This document shows positions 55,922-64,000 of a DNA stretch of 64,000 nucleotides, in pieces (position 1 is the first letter of the stretch; each line of letters starts with the position of its first letter). The DNA comes from Fodinibius salipaludis (GTDB lineage Bacteria > Bacteroidota > Rhodothermia > Balneolales > Balneolaceae). Under the pieces are notes generated by a model. The model saw only the letters and a list, made by a program, of their open reading frames with translations, did not search any database and was not told where the DNA came from. The DNA is taken from contig NZ_NSKE01000012.1 of NCBI RefSeq assembly GCF_002287075.1, forward strand, positions 1-64,000, written 5' to 3'. The position numbers and the translations under genes were made by a program.

Positions 55922-55961
55922 GGTCACAATGCTCTGCGTTGTGACCTAAAAGGCAGAGCAT
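55922..55961. other. hairpin with loop complementary to downstream sequence (pseudoknot-capable)
   Basis: GGTCACAA (55922-55929) and TTGTGACC (55939-55946) make a perfect 8-base-pair stem. The loop-side ATGCTCTGC (55929-55937) is exactly complementary to GCAGAGCAT (55953-55961). The two pairings can form a pseudoknot or exclude each other. It follows the rsmB terminator and may be a repeat element or the 3' end of an unseen transcript. Confidence 0.5.
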
Positions 55962-55978
55962 CAAGACGAAATTAGCAT

Positions 55979-57280
55979 CTACTGTGAAATTTTTAGTTTC
56001 AAAGTAAGATGTATGTTCCATTTGTAAAATATGGATCCAAAGTCGGTTTTGGAAGTGCCCACAAACCGTTCAATCTGCACCTCTCCTTTCAACGGTCCCA
56101 CTATTTTTGTTCCTGCTTTCAAACGTAAAAAGGTGCTGGTATCCACAATATTAGAAAGAGTCACGAGGTTAGCATTAATACCTGAAAAAGACCGTTGGAA
56201 ACGAAGGAGCAGGTAATGTTTCCTATCATTGAGTGATAGTGCACTCCATTTGATGTTATTTGTTACCACCCCTTTCCCAAACCGGTCACTCTTTGATGAA
56301 TTTAAATACTCCAGATGTGTTATCAGATCATTCCAATCACTATAGGATAACCCTAAGCCGTTATAGTAATACTCCCCGATGATATTATAACCACTCTGAG
56401 TGGTAAAGCTAAAACCGGCCAATAGTTTGGGAATAGGATGCTCACTTTGTACCCGATCATAGGGGTAGGATTGATATACTGTGTCTGACTCACCGGATAC
56501 GATAGAATGATGTAGCTGCTTTTTATACCCGTGTTGCAGGGCTCCCTCAAAATGAAGCACCAAGTCATCTTGTAAGGTATAAGCCATACTCAACCCTGCA
56601 GCATTATGCTCCTTATTGTTGTATTTCAATAGAAACGAAAGATCTAAATTCTCAAAAAAACGATAATACCGAAAGACTAACTCTGTAGCAGTATACTCAA
56701 GCTGCTTCAAGTCTACCTTCACTTCCGGGGTGTATACCAGGTCAATATTGCTTTCCGGAAAAAAATAGCCAATATGAACAAACGGTTTGCCAGTATATTC
56801 ATTTAGCCGATCATCAGGATTCGTAGGGTCGCGTTTAAAATTTACAAAAGCAGCCGGATTCCGAAAGTATCCACTTCCCCAGTAAAACATCTTTTTACCA
56901 AAACCGATATTGAGTTTGTAATCAATCAAAAAATACTTGTAAAGCTGCCGCATGTAGATCTCAGGATTTTCAAACTCAAAACCACTTCCATATTCAACCA
57001 CATTTATATCGGCTACAAGGTTGTTGGATTTATAGTAGGCATTAAGATTCGCAAATTGCGTATTACTCGGTAGATCAAATACATAATTATTCCTGTTAAA
57101 GGGAGTTTGCTTATTCAAATCCCTAAGCTGCAGATCACTGTATAAGGTAACTTCCACGTTATCTATTAATGGTTGGAGATGGTTTTGGCCTTGTACCAGA
57201 GAAATTCCGGATCCCCCAATCCATAAGAGTACCAGTAATACTTTTATGGTCAACCAAGAAAGGGATGAAATAACCTTCAT
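55979..57280 (-). CDS. predicted outer-membrane beta-barrel protein
   Basis: This 433-residue protein has a signal sequence (hydrophobic run to about residue 31, ending near VQGQ). The rest alternates polar and aromatic residues in short strands such as VTLYSDLQLRDL, NLDLSFLLKYN and LVLHFEGALQHGY. It ends WNIHLTLKLKIS, a terminal strand fit for barrel assembly. The family is not one I can name with confidence. It is the last gene of the ABC/LolA-like operon, overlapping the preceding gene by four bases (ATGA), so it probably forms the outer-membrane end of that transport path. Confidence 0.72.
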   Translation of the reverse strand: MKVISSLSWLTIKVLLVLLWIGGSGISLVQGQNHLQPLIDNVEVTLYSDLQLRDLNKQTPFNRNNYVFDLPSNTQFANLNAYYKSNNLVADINVVEYGSGFEFENPEIYMRQLYKYFLIDYKLNIGFGKKMFYWGSGYFRNPAAFVNFKRDPTNPDDRLNEYTGKPFVHIGYFFPESNIDLVYTPEVKVDLKQLEYTATELVFRYYRFFENLDLSFLLKYNNKEHNAAGLSMAYTLQDDLVLHFEGALQHGYKKQLHHSIVSGESDTVYQSYPYDRVQSEHPIPKLLAGFSFTTQSGYNIIGEYYYNGLGLSYSDWNDLITHLEYLNSSKSDRFGKGVVTNNIKWSALSLNDRKHYLLLRFQRSFSGINANLVTLSNIVDTSTFLRLKAGTKIVGPLKGEVQIERFVGTSKTDFGSIFYKWNIHLTLKLKISQ

Positions 57281-58059
57281 TTTATCAGTCGGCTGATATA
57301 ATTTTTATTGAAATAAATATCAGGCACCTGCTCACTGGTCATCTTATTATAGTATATCAGTGAATATTGATCTTTACGCAATGCACTCTCTATACGAGTT
57401 TTATACAATACCCCATCCTTGTATTTCTCGTAATAAGCACTTTTCAGCCTTTTTCCAGAAATTAGATAGAAATCCGCTTTTACCGGCTGAAAATTTTCTT
57501 TGGCAACCCAATAAACAATTTTAGGATATGTTTGATTAGCCTCTCCCTTTAACTTCAGTTGCAACACATAACACTCTCTGCCCTCGGCAGCCTCTGTTCT
57601 TAACAGTTCGGGAGTATAGTCGCCTGAAAAATTGATTCTCGTTATATCAGCATTCGACACCTGTCCCATCATCCGTTGCAAAGGACTAATGCGTAAAGGT
57701 TTACGCGTATTAGGATAATAAACCCACATATTATTTTTCACAGATAATATAAGCCGCTGTACCTTATCGTCATTGTACGATTTGATAAGAGTCTTATCAT
57801 CTCCTTTAGCAAACACTTCAAAGTTTTCACTGTTACTAAGTTGATTATCTTTATAGACTTCAATCGTAACATCAATTTTCATAGATCCGGAAACAGTACG
57901 GGTTTTATCAGCCTTTTTAAGAATTGTCGCTGGGTCCACCAATGTTGACTCCACCGATACCAGGGTAGAAATAGGGATAAACAAAAGCATACAAACCGAA
58001 AACAACATGGAGTTGTTACTCTTACCCATTATAATACTATTGTTGGATTGATTATTCAT
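57277..58059 (-). CDS. periplasmic outer-membrane lipoprotein-sorting-like protein (LolA-like fold)
   Basis: This 260-residue protein has a signal-type hydrophobic segment after a 15-residue head; the internal Met at residue 11 (58029) is a plausible alternative start. The remainder matches the LolA-like family found beside MacB/LolE-type transporters: SGSMKIDVTIEVYKD, a NNMWVYYPNTRKPLRISP segment and YVLQLKLKG...YPKIVYWVAKENFQPVKADFY. Such proteins carry a lipid or lipoprotein across the periplasm in a half-barrel. It is coupled to the permease gene upstream by an eight-base overlap and to the barrel gene downstream. Confidence 0.83.
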   Translation of the reverse strand: MNNQSNNSIIMGKSNNSMLFSVCMLLFIPISTLVSVESTLVDPATILKKADKTRTVSGSMKIDVTIEVYKDNQLSNSENFEVFAKGDDKTLIKSYNDDKVQRLILSVKNNMWVYYPNTRKPLRISPLQRMMGQVSNADITRINFSGDYTPELLRTEAAEGRECYVLQLKLKGEANQTYPKIVYWVAKENFQPVKADFYLISGKRLKSAYYEKYKDGVLYKTRIESALRKDQYSLIYYNKMTSEQVPDIYFNKNYISRLIK

Positions 58060-59278
58060 GACCTAGTGCCTCTACGATATTTAATTTTGACGCCCGGTAC
58101 GCCGGTAACAGGGTTGCTACTACACACACTACAATAGTTAATAAGGTGACGATCAAAATCGTAGAATGCAGAGGGGTTATCGTCAATGGATAGGCCGTAG
58201 TACGCCCTGGCGGCGGGGGCATCGTTAAATTCATTTCATTGATGGTAAAAATAACAGTATAGCTTAGTACCGTTCCGATAACTGACGAAAGCACCCCAAT
58301 AAGAAATCCCTCATAAATATAGTTAAGCCAAACACGCAGCCTCGATGTTCCTATAGACAAAATTGTTGCAATCTCTTTTGTACGTTCAAACACTGACATT
58401 GTCATTGTGTTTGAGCTGGCCAAAACCACAATAAATACAATAATAATCCCAAGCACTCCGAATCCTCTTTCATACAAAGCTACAACACTGTTGTAATAGG
58501 GAGTTAGTTCGGACCATGACAAAAAAGATACAGAAGCATGTTTTTTCTCGAATTTATCCAGTGTTTGGGGGGTTTGTGATGTCTCATCAAGAACAACAAC
58601 AAGGTTGGATATTTTATCAGTATCCAACAATAGCTGGGCTGTGGATATATCTACCATCACCTGCCGATTATCATACTCGGGAATTCCGGTACTAAATATT
58701 CCGGATAGCTTTATATCGATTGCATTATACATACCACCAGGTGTAGCAGAAAGTAAGGTCAGGTAATCACCAATTTCGGCCTGCAGATCTTGGGCTAGGC
58801 CCTTTCCAACAGCCCCCTGCAACTCCCCTTCTTCATTTTTTATCAGGCCGGGAAAAGTTCCTTTCTCCATCTCAACAAAAAATGTCGAAAGCTTGCTTTC
58901 TTTCTTTGGCTCTACTCCTTTGCCTAAGAAAACCTTGGTTTGTTCACCATTTGAAACTAATCCCTGGAACTCAATCCGTTTCATCACAAAACGAACCTCT
59001 TTATCAGAGCTAATATCATTTTTTAAGTTTTCATAATCTTGCAAACCATATTCAAGCAAATGCTGCTCATCTTTTTCCGTATATTCTTTGTTAAATATCT
59101 GGATATGTCCTGTACCCCCGCGAATAAAGGATTCCCGCAGACCAACAAATACGTAATCCATATAACCGGCCGTCACAATAATTGACATAAAGCCAATACT
59201 AACTGTCAAAACAGTTAAGACCGTACGTTGCGTGTTTCGAAATACATTTTTAATTGATAATCGAAAAAATTTAAACAT
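58052..59278 (-). CDS. ABC transporter permease, FtsX/LolE/MacB family
   Basis: This 408-residue inner-membrane protein has one N-terminal span (residues 20-40), a periplasmic domain of about 220 residues and three C-terminal spans beginning near 273, 320 and 368. This is the four-span layout of the FtsX/LolC/E/MacB class, which pulls lipids or lipoproteins out of the membrane rather than pumping through a channel. ASSNTMTMSVFERTKEIATILSIG near 285-305 is the conserved coupling region. It overlaps both neighbours by eight bases. Confidence 0.9.
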   Translation of the reverse strand: MFKFFRLSIKNVFRNTQRTVLTVLTVSIGFMSIIVTAGYMDYVFVGLRESFIRGGTGHIQIFNKEYTEKDEQHLLEYGLQDYENLKNDISSDKEVRFVMKRIEFQGLVSNGEQTKVFLGKGVEPKKESKLSTFFVEMEKGTFPGLIKNEEGELQGAVGKGLAQDLQAEIGDYLTLLSATPGGMYNAIDIKLSGIFSTGIPEYDNRQVMVDISTAQLLLDTDKISNLVVVLDETSQTPQTLDKFEKKHASVSFLSWSELTPYYNSVVALYERGFGVLGIIIVFIVVLASSNTMTMSVFERTKEIATILSIGTSRLRVWLNYIYEGFLIGVLSSVIGTVLSYTVIFTINEMNLTMPPPPGRTTAYPLTITPLHSTILIVTLLTIVVCVVATLLPAYRASKLNIVEALGHE

Positions 59279-59954
59279 GTTCTTTGGTCCTTATTTTCCC
59301 ATCTCTAATCATTATGCTTCGTCCAACATACTCTTTCACTAAAGGATCATGAGTAGCAATAAGAAAGGTGGTATTTTCAACCTCATTCAGACCCGTAAGC
59401 AGCTCCAAAATCCGCCGCGAGGTCTTAACGTCCAAGTTTGCCGTTGGCTCATCTGCAATTACAAGCTTGGGCTTGTTCACCAAAGCCCTGCCAATTGCCA
59501 CCCGCTGTCTTTGTCCGCCGGATAACTGTCTTGGCTTATGACCTTTAACGTCAGTAAGTCCTACCTGATCAATAATATTTTCCACCAACTGCTTTCTTTC
59601 TTCTTCAGATTTAGCCGTTAATAACAAAGGATATTCAATATTTTCATAGGTATTGAGAACGGGTACCAAATTGTAGGACTGAAAAACAAAACCAATTTTA
59701 TTTAGACGAAACTGACCGAGTTTCTTGGACTGACTGTAATTAATCTGCTTTTGTTCATAGAATACTTTCCCCGAGGATGGAGCGTCGATGCAGGCGATAA
59801 TATTCAACAATGTGGTTTTGCCACTTCCGGAGGCACCATAGAGAGCAACGAACTCTCCTTGCTCAATAGATAGTGAAAGTCCACGCAAAGCAGATACTTC
59901 CACATCCCCGAGCCGGTAGGTTTTAAAGAGGTTTTTAATAGTGATTAGCTGCAT
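59271..59954 (-). CDS. ABC transporter ATP-binding protein, LolD/MacB type
   Basis: This 227-residue ATPase powers the permease next to it. Walker A is YGASGSGKTTLLNII near residue 39. The Q-loop is in GFVFQSYNLVPVLNTYENIEYPL. The signature is QLSGGQRQRVAIGRALVN near 142, and Walker B is LVIADEPTANLDVKTS, followed by the H-loop His in LIATHDP. The sequence is typical of the LolD/MacB class. It overlaps the permease gene by eight bases. Confidence 0.95.
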   Translation of the reverse strand: MQLITIKNLFKTYRLGDVEVSALRGLSLSIEQGEFVALYGASGSGKTTLLNIIACIDAPSSGKVFYEQKQINYSQSKKLGQFRLNKIGFVFQSYNLVPVLNTYENIEYPLLLTAKSEEERKQLVENIIDQVGLTDVKGHKPRQLSGGQRQRVAIGRALVNKPKLVIADEPTANLDVKTSRRILELLTGLNEVENTTFLIATHDPLVKEYVGRSIMIRDGKIRTKEHV

Positions 59955-59975
59955 AATAATGGTATTGTAGACCTA

Positions 59976-60692
59976 TTATTCTTGTGATAAGTTTTTCAAC
60001 TTTGCCTTTGCTTTCTGCTTAAATGGATTTTCTTTAGATACGTTTAAAGCCAGAGTTTTTTTGTACATCTCTTTGGCTTTTTCTTGGTTACCACTTTGTT
60101 GAAGCGCAAAACCAGAAGAATAGAGTATCTCTGCTTGCAACGGTTTATTTAGGTGTGGCCAAACCCTTCCATCACGAAGAAAAGCTAAATCCTCAATAGC
60201 ATATCCTAATCGGTTAAAAAAGATAGGTAATTCCAAATTATTAAATGCTCTTACCATTCGCACACGAACATTTTGGGGAGCGAGCTCAACAGCTTTGTCC
60301 ATTAAATCACATCCTTTCTCCACATGATCAAGCTTTTTCCAGGGCGCATAAGCATGTTTCCCTTTAACGGTTGTCAAACTTCCCAAATAGGCATACGCCA
60401 AAGCATGATTATCATCAACTTCCAAAATTTTCCGGAAATGCGTTTCTGCTTTGTCAATATATTTTTCTTTGCCATACGTTATTGCTAAATCATAATACGT
60501 TTTTCCCAGCTCAAATCTTTTTTCAATATCTCTAGAGTTCTTTTCCATAGCCTGTGATATTGAATCAGCTTTGGCTATAGCTCGTTTCTCGTTTGATGTG
60601 GGTCTTGCAGACTGTGCACTACAGGCTTTTATAAAAAACAGCCCTGAAATAAGAAATAAGAGTACTAAGCGGTAAGTTAATTTTTTATACAT
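59976..60692 (-). CDS. TPR-repeat exported protein
   Basis: This 238-residue protein begins with a signal sequence (LVLLFLISGLFFIKAC), in which Cys24 may be a lipid site, though the IKAC box is weak. It contains helical TPR-like repeats, clearest as AETHFRKILEVDDNHALAYAYLG near residues 83-105 and KEMYKKTLALN near the C-terminus. The adjacent GCDLMDKAVELAPQNVRVR also fits. It probably serves as a periplasmic scaffold. It starts the export operon, 21 bases before the ATPase gene, so it likely assists the transporter. Confidence 0.8.
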   Translation of the reverse strand: MYKKLTYRLVLLFLISGLFFIKACSAQSARPTSNEKRAIAKADSISQAMEKNSRDIEKRFELGKTYYDLAITYGKEKYIDKAETHFRKILEVDDNHALAYAYLGSLTTVKGKHAYAPWKKLDHVEKGCDLMDKAVELAPQNVRVRMVRAFNNLELPIFFNRLGYAIEDLAFLRDGRVWPHLNKPLQAEILYSSGFALQQSGNQEKAKEMYKKTLALNVSKENPFKQKAKAKLKNLSQE

Positions 60693-60946
60693 AATATAAT
60701 CTTTTGAGTTTATATTGTGCCTTGTCTAAGCTTTCGCAAGGCACATATATTATTGGTTTAGATAACTTTGACTACGTCATCGAACTAACTTTCTGTCCCA
60801 ATGTATTTAATCTGAAATGCCTTTTAGAACCCTCTGTGATGAATAACAAAGATTTGTGACGAGCAACAAAGATTGGGATGTTTAACAATACTTTGGGATA
60901 AATCGCAAAAAAGGCAGAAAGGGAAATCCTTAAAATATCAGTGTAG

Positions 60947-61825
60947 TTACTTCAAAACATCTTGTATTTCATCAATATATCTACGAGAAACTGGTATTTT
61001 TTCATCACAATCTGATACTGATAATTGTAATCCCTGGGCGTTGCCTTTGACCTCCTCAATGAAAGCAGTATTAACAATATATGAGCGATGACAGCGAATT
61101 AAATAGTTATCTTCTTCCAACTGCTTGAGAACATTTTTTAGGGTACTTCGCAACAATTCTTGCTTTAACGTACCATTACTGTAGTAACTGATCTTCACAT
61201 AATTACCTTCAGAGGTAATATAACGCAGTTCACTGCTTTTAAGGGGTAATACCTCATCTTTGTTCTGCCCCTGTAGAGTAAAAGAAAGGGTATTATTTGC
61301 AGTAAAAGATCCATATTTATGTACTCCATCACCAATTTGGGTAGCAGATCGAACATGCTTTTTTAATAACTGGTTATGCCGAAGAAGGGTAGTAAATCCA
61401 ACAGGGATGACAGATATTGACAAGGTATAAAACTCAAATAAAATCCAATCAAATAACGTCAGGTTAAACTCATCTAAAAATAAAGCAGTATAGACAAGAT
61501 TCAGAAATCCAATAAATAACACCGTCAGCAGTATCCAAACGATATGCTTCCAAACTTTCCAGTTTTCATCTTCAAAAAAGGGAAAGCATATTTTTAACGA
61601 AGGAATAACTTTTAGAAATATTGTTAGAGCCACAAATGTTACAAACCCATATCCAATTAGATAGAGATATCCTTGATCAGTTGTTACGCCTTTCAAACCA
61701 AAAGGCTGAAAGATCATCAGGAAAGCAACTATACCTACACTAATCCCGCTAATTTTAAACCAGCCATTATAACTCGTAAATAATGGATGAGGTTTAATAA
61801 ATATTTCTAAAATCTTGTTTCTCAT
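60947..61825 (-). CDS. LytTR-family membrane transcriptional regulator
   Basis: This 292-residue protein has four hydrophobic spans between residues about 20 and 150 and a LytTR DNA-binding domain at about 190-290. The latter contains SSELRYITSEGNYVKISY, LLRSTLKNVLKQL, YLIRCHRSYIVN and KIPVSRRYIDEI. The lack of a receiver domain means it senses through the membrane part or a partner. Fusion of spans to LytTR is a common Bacteroidota form. It lies 254 bases upstream of the TPR/ABC operon in the same direction and may control it. That is inference. Confidence 0.9.
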   Translation of the reverse strand: MRNKILEIFIKPHPLFTSYNGWFKISGISVGIVAFLMIFQPFGLKGVTTDQGYLYLIGYGFVTFVALTIFLKVIPSLKICFPFFEDENWKVWKHIVWILLTVLFIGFLNLVYTALFLDEFNLTLFDWILFEFYTLSISVIPVGFTTLLRHNQLLKKHVRSATQIGDGVHKYGSFTANNTLSFTLQGQNKDEVLPLKSSELRYITSEGNYVKISYYSNGTLKQELLRSTLKNVLKQLEEDNYLIRCHRSYIVNTAFIEEVKGNAQGLQLSVSDCDEKIPVSRRYIDEIQDVLK

Positions 61826-62023
61826 AGCTAAAATTAATTTTAGGCATATTATTAATAAATAAAGGGGAAAAGGTTTTTATTTGCCAAATATCCCAGACAA
61901 TACTTTTATTATTCATGATTATAATATTTTACAAAAATTCCCACTCTACATCTTCTTTCCTTTTTCGTATCTTTGCGACTTAAATAGCGAAAATCGAAAC
62001 TTGCAAAACGAGCTTTCATAATT

Positions 62024-64000
62024 TTGGATAAACCCACGGCTTCTCAAAACATCCCAAAACATTTTGATCCCGGCAGTATCGAAGACAAATGGTACAGCTT
62101 CTGGGAGGATAATGGTTTTTTCCATTCCGAGCCCGACGACCGCGAGTCATATACCGTCGTCATCCCCCCTCCCAACGTCACCGGCGTACTACACATGGGA
62201 CATATGCTCAACAATACGATCCAGGATGTGCTTGTCCGACGTGCCCGCATGCAGGGCAAAAACGCCTGCTGGGTTCCCGGGACCGATCACGCTTCTATTG
62301 CTACCGAAGCCAAGGTTGTCCAAAAGCTTCGCAAAGAAGGCATCACGAAAGCAGATCTTACTCGCGAAGAATTTCTTGAACATGCCTGGGACTGGACAGA
62401 TGAACACGGGGGAATTATCCTGCAACAACTACGCAAGCTCGGGGCCTCCTGCGACTGGGAACGGACCCGTTTTACGCTTGAAGATGATCTGTACGAAGCT
62501 GTCGTTGATTGCTTTATCGAACTCTACGAGCGTGGTTATATCTATCGTGGCAAGCGGATGATTAACTGGGATCCGGAAGCACAAACCGCTCTTTCTGATG
62601 AAGAGGTTATTCACCGAGAGGAAACCTCTAAACTCTATCATGTTCGCTATAAAATTAAAGACAGCGACGAGTGGGTTACGATTGCTACAACACGTCCCGA
62701 GACCATTTTAGCGGATACGGCTGTGTGCGTTCATCCTGATGATGAACGCTACCAAGACCTGATCGGCAAAACGGCAATCATCCCTGTTGTGCAACGTGAA
62801 GTGCCCATTATTGCCGATGAATACGTGGATATGGAATACGGAACCGGCTGCCTGAAAATCACGCCGGCTCACGACGAAAATGACTATGAGATTGGTCAGA
62901 AGCATGACCTGGAAATAATCGATATGCTTAATCCCGATGGCACGCTAAGCGATGCTGCCGAGCACTATGTCGGTAAAGATCGCTTTGTGGCACGGGAACT
63001 GATTATCAAAGATCTGGAAAAAAGTGACCAGCTGGTTGAGATTGAAGAAATGCAAAATAAGGTCGGGTACTCGGAACGGACCGACGCCATCATTGAGCCG
63101 CGTTTGTCGCTGCAGTGGTTTTGCAAAATGGATAAGCTGGCCAAACCGGCCCACAAAAATGTGATGGACGACAATATTGAGTTCCATCCATCTAAGTTTA
63201 AAAACTCGTACAACCACTGGATGGAAAATATTAGAGACTGGTGCATTTCACGACAACTTTGGTGGGGTCAACGCATTCCGGCTTGGTATTATGGCGATGG
63301 AAAAGACGATTATGTTGTGGCCAAAACCGAAGAAAAAGCCGTTGAAAAAGCACGAAAAAAATCCGGTAATAACGATTTAACAGCAGACCAGATCCATCAG
63401 GATGAAGACGTCCTTGATACGTGGTTTTCATCGTGGTTGTGGCCGATTACGGTTTTTGATCCGGAGTATATTCGTACCGGAGAAGCGAATGAAGAATTAG
63501 AATATTACTATCCTACGCAGGACTTAGTTACCGCTCCCGAAATCATGTTTTTCTGGGTGGCTCGGATGATTATGTCCGGCTATGAATTTATGGACGAAAA
63601 GCCATTCAGCAATGTATACTATACCGGTATCGTCCGCGACAGTCAGCGTCGCAAAATGTCAAAATCGCTGGGTAATTCGCCTGACCCAATTAAATTAATG
63701 GAAGAATACGGAACCGACGGTGTGCGCGTGGGAATGCTGTTCTCCTCTCCTGCAGGTAACGATCTCCTTTTTGAAGAGCAACTTTGCGAGCAGGGACGAA
63801 ATTTTGCCAATAAGATCTGGAACGCCTTCCGCTTCCTGTCAATGAATCGAACGGAGGAAATGGAGCTCAAAGATTCCCTTGAAATAGATGAAGATAATCT
63901 TGTCGACCGCTGGATGCTCTCACGTCTGCACGAAACCATCGACGCCATCAACAAAGATATGGAAAACTTCCGTATCAACGAGGCGTTACACAAAATATAC
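62024..64000 (+). CDS. valS: valyl-tRNA synthetase, 3' end outside window
   Basis: The frame is open from a stop at 61985-61987 to the window end, 659 codons from TTG 62024. No in-frame ATG lies near the start, so TTG 62024 is the best start. The enzyme charges tRNA-Val. [15 protein letters not shown] opens the protein, the class I HIGH motif is [11 protein letters not shown], and [19 protein letters not shown] belongs to the editing domain. [16 protein letters not shown] and the KMSKS loop [14 protein letters not shown] near residue 545 follow. The anticodon domain and C-terminal coil lie beyond 64000. Confidence 0.96.
   Translation, partial: MDKPTASQNIPKHFDPGSIEDKWYSFWEDNGFFHSEPDDRESYTVVIPPPNVTGVLHMGHMLNNTIQDVLVRRARMQGKNACWVPGTDHASIATEAKVVQKLRKEGITKADLTREEFLEHAWDWTDEHGGIILQQLRKLGASCDWERTRFTLEDDLYEAVVDCFIELYERGYIYRGKRMINWDPEAQTALSDEEVIHREETSKLYHVRYKIKDSDEWVTIATTRPETILADTAVCVHPDDERYQDLIGKTAIIPVVQREVPIIADEYVDMEYGTGCLKITPAHDENDYEIGQKHDLEIIDMLNPDGTLSDAAEHYVGKDRFVARELIIKDLEKSDQLVEIEEMQNKVGYSERTDAIIEPRLSLQWFCKMDKLAKPAHKNVMDDNIEFHPSKFKNSYNHWMENIRDWCISRQLWWGQRIPAWYYGDGKDDYVVAKTEEKAVEKARKKSGNNDLTADQIHQDEDVLDTWFSSWLWPITVFDPEYIRTGEANEELEYYYPTQDLVTAPEIMFFWVARMIMSGYEFMDEKPFSNVYYTGIVRDSQRRKMSKSLGNSPDPIKLMEEYGTDGVRVGMLFSSPAGNDLLFEEQLCEQGRNFANKIWNAFRFLSMNRTEEMELKDSLEIDEDNLVDRWMLSRLHETIDAINKDMENFRINEALHKIY

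Noticed and set aside
60738-60760. AGGCACATATATTATTG on the plus strand as a sigma-54-type promoter
   Set aside because: The first T of TGG is missing, the -12 reads TTAT, and no plus-strand gene follows.

Overview
The window looks like a chromosomal segment of a Gram-negative bacterium of the Bacteroidota/Balneolota lineage; a Balneolaceae-like halophile is my best guess. Reasons: AT-rich DNA, Bacteroidota-style secreted lipoproteins with FN3 and leucine-rich repeats, an atpD-atpC pair standing apart from the other ATP synthase genes, an LpxH-type lipid A enzyme, and many starts without a clear Shine-Dalgarno sequence. The organism is inferred from gene content, not from an rRNA gene. I recognise no tRNA, rRNA or CRISPR in the window.

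Region 1 (1-4.7 kb) is the frayed end of a surface locus. It holds a cut-off FN3/LRR lipoprotein, remnants of an LRR gene and an IS3-type transposase, an ATP-grasp gene with a truncated paralogue, and a small lipoprotein.

Region 2 (4.9-24.8 kb) is a large surface-polysaccharide locus, nearly all on the minus strand, read as three operons. (i) fcl-gmd-UDP-sugar dehydrogenase-wecB makes GDP-fucose and UDP-HexNAc/uronate precursors. (ii) Two epimerases flank an ATP-grasp gene. (iii) A nine-gene operon holds a sulfotransferase, a C-methyltransferase-like protein, three glycosyltransferases, an EpsG-like polymerase, a deacetylase-like protein and two sugar-transfer-associated ATP-grasp proteins. 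A plus-strand lipoprotein gene (18922-20046) sits inside the locus.

Region 3 (25-29 kb) is housekeeping: mtaB, a uracil-DNA glycosylase and dnaB. Region 4 (29-33 kb) returns to the polysaccharide theme with a membrane glycosyltransferase, a degenerate sigma-54 activator-like AAA+ protein and an intact sigma-54 activator without a sensory domain.

Region 5 (33-50 kb) is core metabolism: pgi, a deoxynucleoside kinase, yceD-rpmF-plsX-fabH-fabD-fabG-acpP-fabF-rnc, a polyprenyl synthase, lpxH, a class A penicillin-binding protein, an acyl-CoA dehydrogenase-like gene and atpD-atpC. Region 6 (50-64 kb) has an orphan membrane histidine kinase, an exported methyltransferase-like protein, an APC permease, rsmB, an ABC/LolA-like/barrel export module with a TPR protein and a LytTR regulator, and the start of valS.

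The main discovery is regulatory. Seven sequences matching the sigma-54 -24/-12 promoter (TGGYRC-N5-TTGN) lie 40-140 bp in front of the first gene of each polysaccharide operon, both small lipoprotein genes, the membrane glycosyltransferase and the degenerate AAA+ gene. I found none at the housekeeping genes. Both lipoproteins carry a W-C-x-[DE] motif followed about 50 residues later by a REhQhhIW motif, the arrangement of Cys-Gln internal-thioester adhesion domains. I propose one sigma-54-switched programme that makes a decorated, perhaps sulfated, polysaccharide together with lipoproteins able to bond covalently to it or to other surfaces. The activator next door would drive it and the catalytically dead paralogue would modulate it. 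The promoters and motifs are seen; the functional link is inference.
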